A stretch of 64,000 nt of DNA from Sequoia sempervirens (lineage: Eukaryota; Streptophyta; Pinopsida; Cupressales; Cupressaceae): contig VDFB02018517.1 of assembly GCA_007258455.2 (NCBI GenBank), forward strand, positions 1 through 64,000, read 5' to 3'. Position 1 is the first letter of the stretch; the number at the start of each line of letters is the position of its first letter. The notes beneath the pieces are model-generated. The model was not told the DNA's origin. It worked only from the letters and a program-made list of their open reading frames with translations, and did not search any database. Below, piece after piece: positions 13,501-27,377 of this stretch. The position numbers and the translations under genes were made by a program.

Positions 13501-14505
13501 TCAACATGCAAGACATTCAATACATAAATATTTTCTATTTATACAATGGTAAGAAAACAAAAAATACATTACATCATAGGTTTTCGCTACACATAGCAAA
13601 CAAGATGTTCAAATACCAATATAGTCATCATAATTTCTCAAAATAGAAACCTAGTTCTATGCACTGACATCTTATTTATTCCAAAAAGTAGCCCTTTCCA
13701 AAAGTATATCACATCATGTAATACAAAACTTAATCACATAAATTTACTTCCAAAAGCATAGATTAAATACCTAGCAACTACACTCAATCTCATTCATAAT
13801 CTATCTTTTTATGCATAACCAAAAGTGAGGAGTGCAGTTTCAGGAGAACATAAGATCCGTCACTCAAGTAATTTCAGACATAATTTCTTTGATTCGCAAT
13901 CAAGGTTTAAGCATACAATTTTAAGCATACAAGTTTAAGGCCTAAATGATTTTCTATTGTAATATGGTTTAAGACTAATTCTCTTTATTAACTATATGTG
14001 GGTTAAGAGAAAGAGGAAACAAGATAATTTAATTTGATGCAAGCAACTTGCAAACACAACCTTTCCAAACAAAACATCTATATAAAGGAAAATTAAGTCA
14101 CACTTTCTACCCAAATCTTAACTACCTCCCACAAGTAGGTTTTTCCATTTCTAAACATAACTAAACACAAGATCAGGATTCCATTACATCACTTTGCATG
14201 CATTATAGCAATCACAAAAGATAGGCAATAATTCATTTATAAACTATCTACATACTTTTCCTTAGTCTATTCTAACAACTCTTTTATATGCAGTATATTA
14301 TTAACATTATGAAAATGCACAAAACCACATAAGTAACCTAACTGCACAAAATAACATCTTATCTTAATGCACATTCGGTCAAACAAAAGAAATCCACATG
14401 CCAACTTGTCAGCTAATTAATTTGAACTCGCACATGCATAGGGAAAGTTACTATAACTAGACATGGGTGACAACATTAACCAGAGATCCCAGTGCTGCAA
14501 CACTG
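10591..14505 (-). other. Non-coding interior of the LARD-like element
   Basis: About 3.9 kb without any recognised gag, protease, RT, RNase H or integrase motif on either strand. Short open frames at 11966-12322 and 13098-13478 have unremarkable, cysteine- and histidine-rich translations and no family resemblance that I can see. The segment 11980-12600 is richer in G and C than its surroundings and repeats short words such as CTCCTTGG and GTGTGGCAT, but no clear tandem period. Confidence 0.5.
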
Positions 14506-14518
14506 GCTCTAATACAAA
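14506..14518 (-). other. Degenerate primer binding site of the LARD-like element
   Basis: The minus strand reads TTTGTATTAGAGCC directly after the LTR end at 14520, against the initiator tRNA-Met site TTGGTATCAGAGCC. The following bases (AGTGTTGCAGCACTGGGAT) look like a gypsy leader. Confidence 0.65.
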
Positions 14519-14519
14519 G

Positions 14520-18838
<4,319 letters not shown>

Positions 18839-19477
18839 CATCTATTTTTGGCCTAACCTTTCTGTAGAGTGTTTTGGAGGTTGTAAATACATATTTAATA
18901 CTTTATTTCTTAATTTTTGAGATTTCTTCTAGGTGGGAGGCATTGCATTTCTTGGGAGTTACATTTTGGATGAAAATGGCAAAAAGGAAGGCATGGCAAT
19001 AAATGAGGGATTCATTGTTGTTGATCAGGAGGGGGAGTGGAAGGAGAAAGGCATGGATTTTTCTCCAAGGGCTGTTAAAAGCTATTTTGTTGTAGGTATG
19101 AGGGTTTGAAGACAAAAAATTGAGGTTATGAGGTTTTTTTGCAAGACAGGAACAACTACGGGTTGAATATTGCCACTACAGGTTGTGGGTTGAGTTGGTA
19201 TGTGAAGAGAAATAGTTTTTTTTGATGTAGTTTGTTAATTTCCTGTCATAGATCGGTTTGATACTCATTTATATTGTTGTACATCATTCCATGAGACTAA
19301 GTTATTTTTTGCAATCATATTTCAAAGGGTTTTTTATGCATTTCTACAGTTTGGAAAAACTATGCTAAAGAAGTTGAATATAAAAGCTATAATCTTGTTG
19401 CCGATTTTTGCACATTAGTTATTATTTTTGTTGAATGTTTGTATGAGATGGTTTGTGTGTGAAAAATACCTCTTACA
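18839..19477 (+). repeat. LTR of element A, first copy, 5' truncated
   Basis: It aligns with 24935-25297 followed by 28810-29131, with about 85-90 percent identity by eye. The end ...CCTCTTACA precedes a primer binding site, marking it as an LTR 3' end. The 5' part is absent because the LARD-like element inserted at 18838/18839. An open stretch near 18930-19080 reads GSYILDENGKKEGMAI; a similar reading exists in the second copy, so this LTR may include the end of a protein gene. No known family was recognised. Confidence 0.55.
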
Positions 19478-19481
19478 TCAG

Positions 19482-19561
19482 TGGTTTTAGAGCATGTTGA
19501 TTCCCTCCTTCATCAGTGGTATCAGAGCATGTTGAGCCTACTTCATTAGTGGTATCAGAGC
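19482..19561 (+). other. Three tandem primer-binding-site copies
   Basis: TGGTTTTAGAGC at 19482, TGGTATCAGAGC at 19517 and TGGTATCAGAGC at 19550. The second and third are exact matches to the initiator tRNA-Met complement; the one next to the LTR end carries two changes. Each sits in a repeat of 33-35 bp of the form CA-TCAGTGG...GTTGA. The second element-A copy has the same altered first site at 29136. Confidence 0.85.
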
Positions 19562-19670
19562 AAGAGTTCCTAAGTATACAGGTAGAAGCGCTGATGTGAG
19601 GCAGTTTTCACCAGGACCTAAGGGTGGAGAGTGTGTGAATTTTTTCTATAGATGGATGTGCAACCTATAA

Positions 19671-21244
19671 GGGGTATGTGCAGGATCATTATGGGCCAAA
19701 AAGTGGCGATATGATGGGTATGTGTGGGTATGTGCAGGATCATGATGGGTCAAAAAGTGGCGATATGATGGGTATGTGTAGGGTATGTGGATGGCGTCTT
19801 TTTTTTTACCCAAAATTGATGAAACGAAAAGGGTTTTTAAAGGAGATTCTCAACTTTCCACCAATATAAATTATTCTTTACTTTGAATTTAATAAATAAT
19901 TATTATTCATTTTCTATTTGAATTACGACTAAAGTCCTAATTGATAGGCTGATTGAAAAACATCTATAGATTGCAAACGGTATCATATTTTTTTAATCTA
20001 AAACATGTGTAAAATTTTATATTTCGCATGTACTATAGGATTAAAAAAAAATGAATTTCATGAAGTTTTGACCAAGTTAAGGTGGTCAGACATGAGTTTT
20101 TATATTTTAATTTAAGTTGTAATTAAAAATTCATAATTAATTATTTACTTGGAAAAAAAATTACAAAAAAATATGCATCACATATGTACTTGAGTCCTCT
20201 ACTTATATCTAAAATCTTATAAAAAATATTGTCATTTTATTATGGTTAGGGTGGTCAGACAGACACCTACTTCTTATTTTTTCCCTAAAATTTAAGTTCT
20301 ACTGCATTGAAATTTCAAATTTTCACCAAATAGACTTTATTTTTTTTAAATAAACCTAGTAGTTTAGAAACTACATTCAATTTGCTACAAATTATATTCT
20401 TACATATATTTTGAAATAATACAGATAACTTATTCAATTTTTACATCAAGTTGCCTAACTCTGATTTTTCTAAATTTTTGCCACTTAAGGGCCTATTTTC
20501 TCCATGATGATCCATGCAGTGTAGGGTATGTGGTGATGACTTTTTTACCCAAAATTGATGAAACAAAAGGGTTTTTAAAGGAGATTCTCAGCTTTCCACC
20601 AATATAAATTATGCTTTACTTTGAATTTAATAAATAATTATTATTCATTTTCTATTTGAATTACGACTAAAGTCCCGATTGATAGGCTGATTGAAAAATA
20701 TTTATAGCTTTCAAATGGTATCACATTTTTTGAATCTAAAACATGCATCACATTCTATGCTCTGCATACTATAGGATTAAAAAAAATGATTTCATGAAAA
20801 TTTGACCAAGTTAAGGTGGTCAAACATACAAGTTTTTATATTTTTTTAAAGTTGTAATAAAAAATCATAATTAATTATTTACTTGGAAAAAAATTACAAA
20901 AAAATGTATCACATCGGTACATGAGTCCTCTACTTATATCTAAAATCTTATAAAAAAAATATTATCATTTTACTGTGGTTAGGGTGGTCAGATAAACACC
21001 TTATTTTCTCTGAAATTTAAGTACTACTACATTGAAATTTCAAATTTTCACCAAATGGATTTTTTTAAATAAACCTAGTAGTTTAGAAACTACATTCAAT
21101 TTGCTACAGATTCTATTTTTACATATTTTTGAAATAATATAGATAACTTATTCAAATTTTTACGTCAAGTTGCCTAACTCTGATTTTTTTGAATTTTTTG
21201 CCACGTAAGGGCTTGTTTTTTCCATGATGATCTTGCACATACCC
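19671..21244. mobile_element. Tandemly duplicated TIR DNA transposon, non-autonomous
   Basis: The left end GGGTATGTGCAGGATCAT occurs at 19672 and again at 19726 (a 54 bp direct repeat). The right end GATCTTGCACATACCC closes at 21244 and is its inverse. Inside, 19775-20519 and 20521-21244 are two direct copies of about 730 bp, 85-90 percent identical by eye, separated by a partial terminus. Flanks are ...CTATAAG on the left and TAAG on the right, so TAAG (or TAA) is a plausible target duplication. No transposase frame is present. A three-base TAA duplication would fit PIF/Harbinger, but the superfamily is not settled. Confidence 0.65.
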
Positions 21245-21561
21245 TAAGAAGAAATTTTTAGAGGGTTTGAGGAATTGAGGTTCCCATGGTTGTGAACAGA
21301 TCAGAAAATGAGGAAGTTTACAATAATATTGGTGAATATCGAAAGAGGGTTTTCTAAATGTATTGCCAAAAGAGGTAGTTTACATAAGTAAACTTTGAGG
21401 ATTTATGAGGCCTTGAAAATGGAAAAGAGAAAGAAGAAAATGACTTTTGTCATTAGATCATGGATTTTGAGAATTCTTGGACTTGATAAAATGAGAGAGA
21501 GAATTAGAGAGAGAGAGAGCAAGAAGAAATAAGAGTTGGAATGATAGAATTGTAACAACTA
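21245..21561 (+). other. Leader of element A after the transposon insertion
   Basis: Purine-rich, with runs of GAGAGA near 21492-21522. It joins the segment 19562-19670 to the ORF at 21562. No promoter or RNA motif was identified. Confidence 0.4.
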
Positions 21562-22179
21562 GTGGATGAATTAAGAAAAAAGATTGAAAGGAGAAAACAA
21601 GAAAAGAGAAGAGTTGAAGGTAATTTTGATTATCCTTCTAATGATATTTTGATTGAAAGAAAGAAAGATGCAGTAGGGTGTCAAACAAGTGGCATAGAGG
21701 AAGAAGAAGAGGATGAATGTGAAAAAATTGATGAATATAAAGCTGAGGAATGTCTATTGGAAGACATGAAGGATGAAATTATAGAGGTTGCAGCAACAAC
21801 AAAAGATGTGAGTGGAATGGGTGAATATGAGGAAGTTGAAATTTTTGTTGAAGTAGTAAGGAAGAGAGGAATATCAAATTTTGATGAGGTTAGAACCAAA
21901 TCTAATTTGTTTTTGAATGATATGACGAGTGATAGTGAAGAAATAATTACAGCAATGAAAGTTGCAGTAAAAGGCAATGAGGTAAAATTAAATTTTAATG
22001 TATGTTTTGATGAGGATAAGAATTTAGAAATAGATAAAGATGTAGTAATGAATCAATTTGAGAAGGTTGAAATTGAAGAACAGGAGGCAAAGGTAAAAGA
22101 GGATTTTTCCAATGATTCTTTGTTTGAAAGTATTGAAGATGAAGATTCCTTGGTTAGAGAGCCTGATTATTTGTTATAG
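21562..22179 (+). CDS. Unrecognised acidic protein (205 aa), retroelement-borne
   Basis: An open frame starting MDELRKKIERRKQEKRRVEG, then a very acidic body with runs such as EEEEEDECEKIDEY and many Glu, Asp, Val and Lys. No membrane segment, zinc knuckle or catalytic motif is visible; the first 20 residues could form a basic helix. It lies about 340 bp, not counting the transposon, downstream of the primer binding sites of element A, where gag normally begins, so it may be a divergent gag or an unknown product. It ends in TAG, and the same frame continues for about 30 codons (MDDESQDYCSNSFLNVEDHF), suggesting a once longer protein. Whether it is expressed is unknown. Confidence 0.4.
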   Translation: MDELRKKIERRKQEKRRVEGNFDYPSNDILIERKKDAVGCQTSGIEEEEEDECEKIDEYKAEECLLEDMKDEIIEVAATTKDVSGMGEYEEVEIFVEVVRKRGISNFDEVRTKSNLFLNDMTSDSEEIITAMKVAVKGNEVKLNFNVCFDEDKNLEIDKDVVMNQFEKVEIEEQEAKVKEDFSNDSLFESIEDEDSLVREPDYLL

Positions 22180-22279
22180 AATATGGATGATGAATCTCAA
22201 GATTATTGTTCTAACAGTTTTTTGAATGTGGAAGATCATTTTGCAGCCACAATATGTCTTTCTAAAGGCATAAAAAATA

Positions 22280-22688
22280 GTGACATGTCATGTTGAAGAC
22301 AAGGTTGAAGTTGCAGTAGTGAATGGAACCAAGGTAAATTTCAATTTTTCTAAATATTATTCTAAAGAAGGATGTGAGTGTGATGAGGTTGCAGCAAAAG
22401 AGAATAGTAAATCATATTGTATTAAATTTGAGAATGATGATGATTTGCAAGTTATGCATGGGTTAGTTCAGTAAGATTTTCCTAGTTATATATGGTATGC
22501 AAAGAAGGGTTTGTGTGGTATTGCAAAGTTTAGTGCAAGAGAAATTTGGTGGAGGTGGATGGACTATGGTGGGTTGAATCCCACAAGATCAAAGGAGAGT
22601 GTGATATACAATTCGAGGACCTGTGGTCGATTTATGGTGGAATTGATTCCACATTCAGGAGGTTTAGTGAAGAGCAGAGTTGTCAGAG
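22280..22688 (+). pseudogene. Continuation of the element A coding region, broken
   Basis: After the 205 aa frame, open pieces at 22280-22474 (VEVAVVNGTKVNFNFSKYYS) and 22511-22703 carry the same residue bias but in changing frames. A frame with FEDLWSIYGGIDSTFRRFSE is visible near 22600-22680. No family is recognised. The Penelope-like insertion at 22704 interrupts it and similar coding-like sequence resumes at 24406. Confidence 0.35.
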
Positions 22689-22703
22689 AAGGAAGCTTGT
22701 TCC
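22689..22703. repeat. Target-site duplication of the Penelope-like element, left copy
   Basis: AAGGAAGCTTGTTCC is repeated exactly at 24391-24405. The 15 bp direct repeat brackets the endonuclease-bearing segment. Confidence 0.75.
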
Positions 22704-22737
22704 TTAGCAATTTTTATGGATTTGATTGGATTTGGTT

Positions 22738-23064
22738 GTGTGCTCCTACGACACTCCTTATATTGGAAAAACAGGCCGATCGTTTGGCACTAAAATCAAA
22801 GAGCATAGTGCTGACATAAAACATGAGTGTGTCCTCAAATCTACTCTTGCCGACCATTCTTCTTCCACCAAACACCATATTTGTCTTGAAAGCACCCAAA
22901 TCTTGTTCAAAGAAAATAATTTTGCCAAAAGGAACCTCAAAGAAGCCATTGAAATCTTCAATCACCCCTCGAACCTTAATCATGACGAGGGGTGGAGGTT
23001 GAGTCGGGCTTGGCATCCCTTGTTATCCAACCTTCATAGCCTTCATCTTCCTTCTTCTCTCTAA
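22738..23064 (+). pseudogene. GIY-YIG endonuclease domain of the Penelope-like element
   Basis: The translation begins CSYDTPYIGKTGRSF, with the YIG signature and the conserved Arg of GRSF, then IKEH, STLADHSSSTKHHI, the block KRNLKEAIEIFNHPSNLN with the candidate catalytic glutamate in KEAIEI, and the terminal DEGWRLSRAWHPLL. This is the order seen at the C-terminus of Penelope-like polyproteins, where the nuclease nicks the target DNA to prime reverse transcription. The domain is uninterrupted to its natural TAA at 23062-23064; the RT that should precede it is missing. The start codon at 22726 lies in the fused upstream repeat and is not meaningful. Confidence 0.88.
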
Positions 23065-24240
23065 CCCCTTTCCCCTCTGTGCATGTTGTTGTCTTTTGAT
23101 TCCTTGCCTTCTTTCCAATGTTTTGGTCTCCTTGTCTCGCAGGGTTGGTTGGCCTCCTTTGAGTTCCTAGTTTCTTCTATCTTGCCCTGTCTTTTGTTGT
23201 CTCCTTGATTTTTGGTTTTTTCATATTTTTGTTTTTCCCTTTATCCCCCTTTATTTTTTGTCCCCAGATTTGGGTGCTTTTGTTTTTTAAGTTTGCTTGC
23301 TTTTTGTTTGTAATTTTATTGTGTATTTTTTGGTGTGTTTGTGGTTTGTACTTTTTGTTATTATTGTCTATTTTCTTTACATTTTTTATTTGATATTTAT
23401 TGTTATTGTGTTTTGTATTTTTTGTAATTATTGTCAACTTCATTATATTTTTATTTTGTATTTATTGTCCATTTTGGTTTTTTGTATTTATTATAATTTT
23501 GTATTTATTATATTTTCTCTTTATATTTATATATCATAGGAATTGTATTTAATTTAATTTTTTTTATTGGTGTGTGTTTGTGTTTTGTATTTTTTGTAAT
23601 TATTGCCTATTTTTTTTATATTTATATTTATTCTCTAATTAATGTCCATTTTGTTATTTTTGTAATTGTTATATTTTTGTATTTATTGTCTAATTTCCTT
23701 ATAAATATATATATCTGGATTTGCTTGTAATTTTATTTTTTATTTATTGGGTGGGTTTGTGTTTTGAATTCTTGTAATTATCAATTGTCTATTTTCTTCA
23801 TATTTATATTCTATATTTATTGTCTATTTTGTTGTTTTTGTATTTATTGTCTAATTTCTTTCTATATATATATATATAATTGGAATTGGATTTGGTTTTA
23901 TTTTATTTTCTATTTATTGGTGTGTGTTTATTTTTTGTAATTATTGTTTATTTTCTTTTATTTAATTTTTATATTTATTTTGTATTTAATGCCCCCTTTT
24001 TGTAATTGTTAATTTTTTGTATTTATTGTCTAATTTTTATATATTTTTTGTTCTTCTTTTTGTTTCTAATGTATTTTTGTATTTATTGTCTAATTTTTAT
24101 CTTCCTTTCTTCTTTCTTCTTTTTGTTTTTAATTTATTAGTTTTTCTCTTTTTTCTAGTCTTCCTAGGTCCTCATGCATCCTTCTCTCTCCTCCCCCTTC
24201 TCTTTTCTTTTTAGGTAGTGCTTGGTTTGCAACTTTTCAT
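23065..24240 (+). repeat. T-rich degenerate repeat tail of the Penelope-like element
   Basis: About 1.2 kb dominated by T and A with irregular repeats of TTTGTATTTATTGTC and TGTGTTTGTGTTTTGT. Apparent open frames here (for example 23205, 23297, 24017) translate to hydrophobic Phe/Leu/Ile runs and come from composition, not from a gene. Confidence 0.8.
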
Positions 24241-24261
24241 TTTTCTCCTTGAGCTCTTTGA

Positions 24262-24318
24262 TTCATCCTGATGATGGATCACAGAGTGTGATCCGAAACA
24301 TTTCATTAATTTGATGTA
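24262..24318 (+). ncRNA. Hammerhead-ribozyme-like motif
   Basis: CTGATGA at 24268-24274, a perfect 8 bp stem (GGATCACA at 24276 with TGTGATCC ending 24294) closed by the loop GAG, then GAAAC at 24295. Next comes CAT...ATG, able to form a 3 bp stem III, followed by TA at the expected cleavage site. One extra U lies between CUGAUGA and stem II, and stem I is weak, so activity is doubtful. Hammerhead motifs are a known feature of Penelope-like terminal repeats, and the position here fits. Confidence 0.6.
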
Positions 24319-24390
24319 AAAATTCTCACACAATCAAATCCAGAAAACTTGCTAAGGAACACTATAGATTGTGGAAACTTGATATCATTA

Positions 24391-24405
24391 AAGGAAGCTT
24401 GTTCC
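24391..24405. repeat. Target-site duplication of the Penelope-like element, right copy
   Basis: An exact copy of the 15 bp at 22689-22703. Host element sequence resumes after it. Confidence 0.75.
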
Positions 24406-24934
24406 AACTAGGTGTTAGAAGAGGAGAAAGAAGAACTCATTAGCGGTACCAAATTCAGTAATGGAGTTTGTTGAAGGTTATTTACAGCCTGAAAGGATGG
24501 TCTTACCATTCAACTCCATTTTGTGAGACCAAGCTCACAAAAAATTTCTACCTTGGGTGTTTGATGCAGGAGCATCCACAGTTGACTAGCAATCTCACAT
24601 CAACCAAAAATATTTAATTTTAAGATTTTTCTTTATTTTTTCCTTTCAATATTGCAGGTGAATAAATTACTTTAATAAGGCCTAAAATAATTGATAAATA
24701 TTTGGCCAATTTGTTATGTTACAGTTTTATGGTGATTTGGACTCATTTTTGTAGCATTTTCAAGGTCAAATCTTCAAATATGCCTTCTTGGGTGCGGGAT
24801 TTGGGGAGTTACAAGTTATGGCAACTCATTTAATGTTCCTCAATTGTTTCATGAAGAATTTGGGTTCCCAAGAGCAAGTGGTTCAACTTTATCTATTCAA
24901 TTCACTATTCGAGTGGAAAGGAAAAGCCATAATA
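24406..24934 (+). other. Element A interior, right of the Penelope-like insertion
   Basis: Contains coding-like pieces in shifting frames (EFVEGYLQPERMVLPF, then FLPWVFDAGASTVD). The DAGAS triplet faintly recalls an aspartic protease site but has no other support. Another piece reads VTSYGNSFNVPQLFHEEFGF near 24810-24870. The 5' edge of the following LTR was not located. Confidence 0.35.
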
Positions 24935-25297
24935 CATCTATTTTTAGCCTAATCTTTCTTGGGAGTGTTTTGGAGGTTGTAAATGCATATTTAATACTTT
25001 ATTTCTTATTTTTTTAGATTTCTTCCAGGTGGGAGGCATTGCATTTGTTTGGAGTTACATTTTGGATGAAAATGGAAAAAAGGAAGGCATGGCAATAGAG
25101 GAGGGATTCATTGTTGCGGGTCAAGAGGGGGAGTGGAAGGAAAAAGGAATATATTTTTCTCCAGGGCTGTTGGAAGCCATTTTATTGTAGGTATGAGGGT
25201 TTGAAGACAATAATTTGAGGTTATGAGGTTGTTGTGCAAAACAAAAACAGATGTAGTGCCCTGAGGTTATGAGGTTGTTGTGCAAAACAAAAACAGA
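24935..25297 (+). repeat. LTR of element A, second copy, left part
   Basis: Homologous to 18839-19150. It is interrupted at 25298 by a solo LTR and resumes at 28810. Sequence just left of 24935 is present here but missing at 18838, so the insertion there, not the LTR edge, sets the start of the alignment. Confidence 0.55.
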
Positions 25298-25307
25298 TGT
25301 AGTGCCC
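25216..25307. repeat. 46 bp tandem duplication across an insertion junction
   Basis: 25216-25261 and 25262-25307 are identical. Each unit has 36 bp of element A flank and the first 10 bases (TGTAGTGCCC) of the inserted LTR. Confidence 0.9.
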
Positions 25308-26811
25308 CTCCGTATTGGCCTTTCTGGGCATTCAAGTGAATGTTTATTTGTGATTTTGTTGTTTATTGTGTTAATGAATTATGTGGTGAAATTAATATTT
25401 AAAATGACCTTGCTCAATTAGTTAATTAAATTAAAAATTGGTTACAATGTAATTTAAATAAATCTGGAATTAAATAATAATTAATAAATCAATTTTGTGA
25501 AATAGAAAATAAAAGATTTATTATTAAATATGAAAAAATAATATTGTTTTAAATAAATAAAGTAGATATGATTTTCGAAGGAGATATAAAAACGAGTTCG
25601 AAATAGAAAAAGATGGAAAAAAACCATACGTGCACATGCACAACTTCAAACGGATTGTCGACCAGGAAACTTGCATATTTTGTTGATTTTTAGTTTCAAA
25701 AAATCATCTCTTGGATTTTGAATTTGGTAAAATAACTTTTTCTGTTTTTTTTGGGAAGGGCTCGTTTTTGGAAAATGGGGATCAGTTAATTTTGCTCTCA
25801 AAAAAAAAAAAACTTGCTCTGAACTCTACAAAAATAATTTTGAAAACAATATGGTTTTGTATCGATGTCGTTCAAAGTAGAATAATTCTTCTGTAAGTGT
25901 CCAAGTTCTGGTGAACAGATTAGTGGCTGCGAAGGAAATTCTTGTTGGCACAACTTCTCCATTTTCAGACATAGCACTCCAGGTTAGAATCATTTTTGTT
26001 CTTGTTTCGTTTATCAGTAGTTCGCGGACGATCACCCTCTCTTCCGTTTGTTGGAACTGAATGTTTATGATTTGATTGAAATGAAATTATAAGTATGTCA
26101 TTGGTATTAAGAATCTCTTCTCTTTCTCCAGCTGAGTTCTTTTCTTGTGAGTTTTTGTAGCCTTTCCAATATGTCATTTTGTGCATTCGGTGGGTTGCGT
26201 TTTCCCCTCTATCAATTGCTTTGTTTTACCCTCTTGCGTTCAAAAGGTTATGGTAATTCAGTCGATGCCATTAGATGTATCCGATGTATGGCTTAATTTG
26301 TCGGTGCTTATTTTTAAAAAAATTGTGAGTTTCTCATTGTGTTTCAATAGACGAAGTTACTGTTCTCTTTTGAAGGCTTTATGTCTTTCGAGATTCGGCT
26401 GCTATGACAGCCATGCATGGCGCCCAGCGCATGCTAAGAGCAAATCGATTTTAATTTTATATTTTCCCCCCCTCCATAGTAATCGATACTTGCATGCCTT
26501 TGAATCTATCCTGCCATACGTATACTTGTATGTTTCGGTTTATCATATGAAATAGAGATCAAATTGGGCGCTGGCATAGGTTTATGCAATAAGTTGTTAT
26601 GACAAGATATTCCCTGTTGTTATGCTTGACAGATGTCCCTTCGTATTCTTGAAATCTGTTTTAATGCGTATTAAATAGTGCGAGCCTACTTTTCAGATTG
26701 TTTCATTTAGCATCACCAATATCCTCCACATTAACAATGTCGCTATTTTTCTCTCAACAATTTCTCTTGTCACAATTTGGGAGATGAATTTTGAGGCAGC
26801 GTGGCAATCAG

Positions 26812-26868
26812 ATCATACCTGGAGGTTCTTAACAACTTTTAAAGTTGTTAAGAACCTCCAGGTATGAT
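26812..26868. repeat. Perfect 28 bp inverted repeat
   Basis: The arm 26812-26839 (ATCATACCTGGAGG...AACTTT) is exactly complementary to 26841-26868, with a single T between. A transcript would form a 28 bp perfect stem. It lies within the solo LTR. Confidence 0.95.
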
Positions 26869-27321
26869 GTGCGCCCTCCTTTTATGCGTCGACCCTGCTG
26901 ATATTAAGTGAATTCTTATGATAGTTTTCTTTCTTCCCTACGTTTTGGCCGTTATTGTACCTCATATTTTGCCTTGTGTAATCCTTTCTGAGCCTGTCGA
27001 GTTCTTCTCTAGATTTTGGATTGATAGATCTATGACTCATGTGCTTTATTGTATTGTCTCCTCTCTCATGCAATTTAAACGGTGGAATCCTTTGCGCTAA
27101 GTTGAAGAACATATTTGAATTAGCTTTATGAGTTTCTTTGACATATTAGTTTAGGAAAGGAATAAAATTATGAGACTCTTATAATCGAATTCGTATTGTT
27201 GGGAGACTAGATTTTAAGGAATTTGGGAATTTTAGCAATTTAATGAAAATTAGTGTTGACATAACTCTTGGTTTTTAATATCGAAGGGGATATTATGTTT
27301 CCAACCGAATTGTGACTGTGT

Positions 27322-27377
27322 GTGCTAGATGTGTCAATAAGAATTTTGCGTGCTAGATGTGTCAATAAGAATTTTGC
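27322..27377. repeat. 28 bp tandem repeat, two copies
   Basis: GTGCTAGATGTGTCAATAAG plus the next eight bases occurs twice in direct succession with no mismatch seen, within the solo LTR. Confidence 0.9.

Larger units (their letters stand above)
22704..24390 (+). mobile_element. Penelope-like retroelement, 5'-truncated (Dryad-like)
   Basis: A 1.69 kb insertion flanked by the 15 bp direct repeat at 22689 and 24391. It holds a C-terminal GIY-YIG endonuclease frame, a 1.2 kb T-rich tail and a hammerhead-like motif near its end. Short inverted repeats of about 35 bp lie at both ends (22699-22740 and 24320-24361), which fits the known ability of Penelope-like copies to carry terminal repeats in inverted orientation. 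The reverse transcriptase part is absent. Canonical Penelope elements are abundant in animals; among plants they are reported mainly from conifers (Dryad), attributed to horizontal transfer from arthropods. Confidence 0.8.

Noticed and set aside
23177..24214. Several open frames with hydrophobic translations
   Set aside because: They come from the T-rich tail of the Penelope-like element; Phe/Leu/Ile runs follow from composition and the frames overlap on both strands.
24560..24590. FDAGAS as an aspartic protease site in element A
   Set aside because: The triplet stands alone; flanking hydrophobic strands and the second half of the fold are absent and a stop follows.
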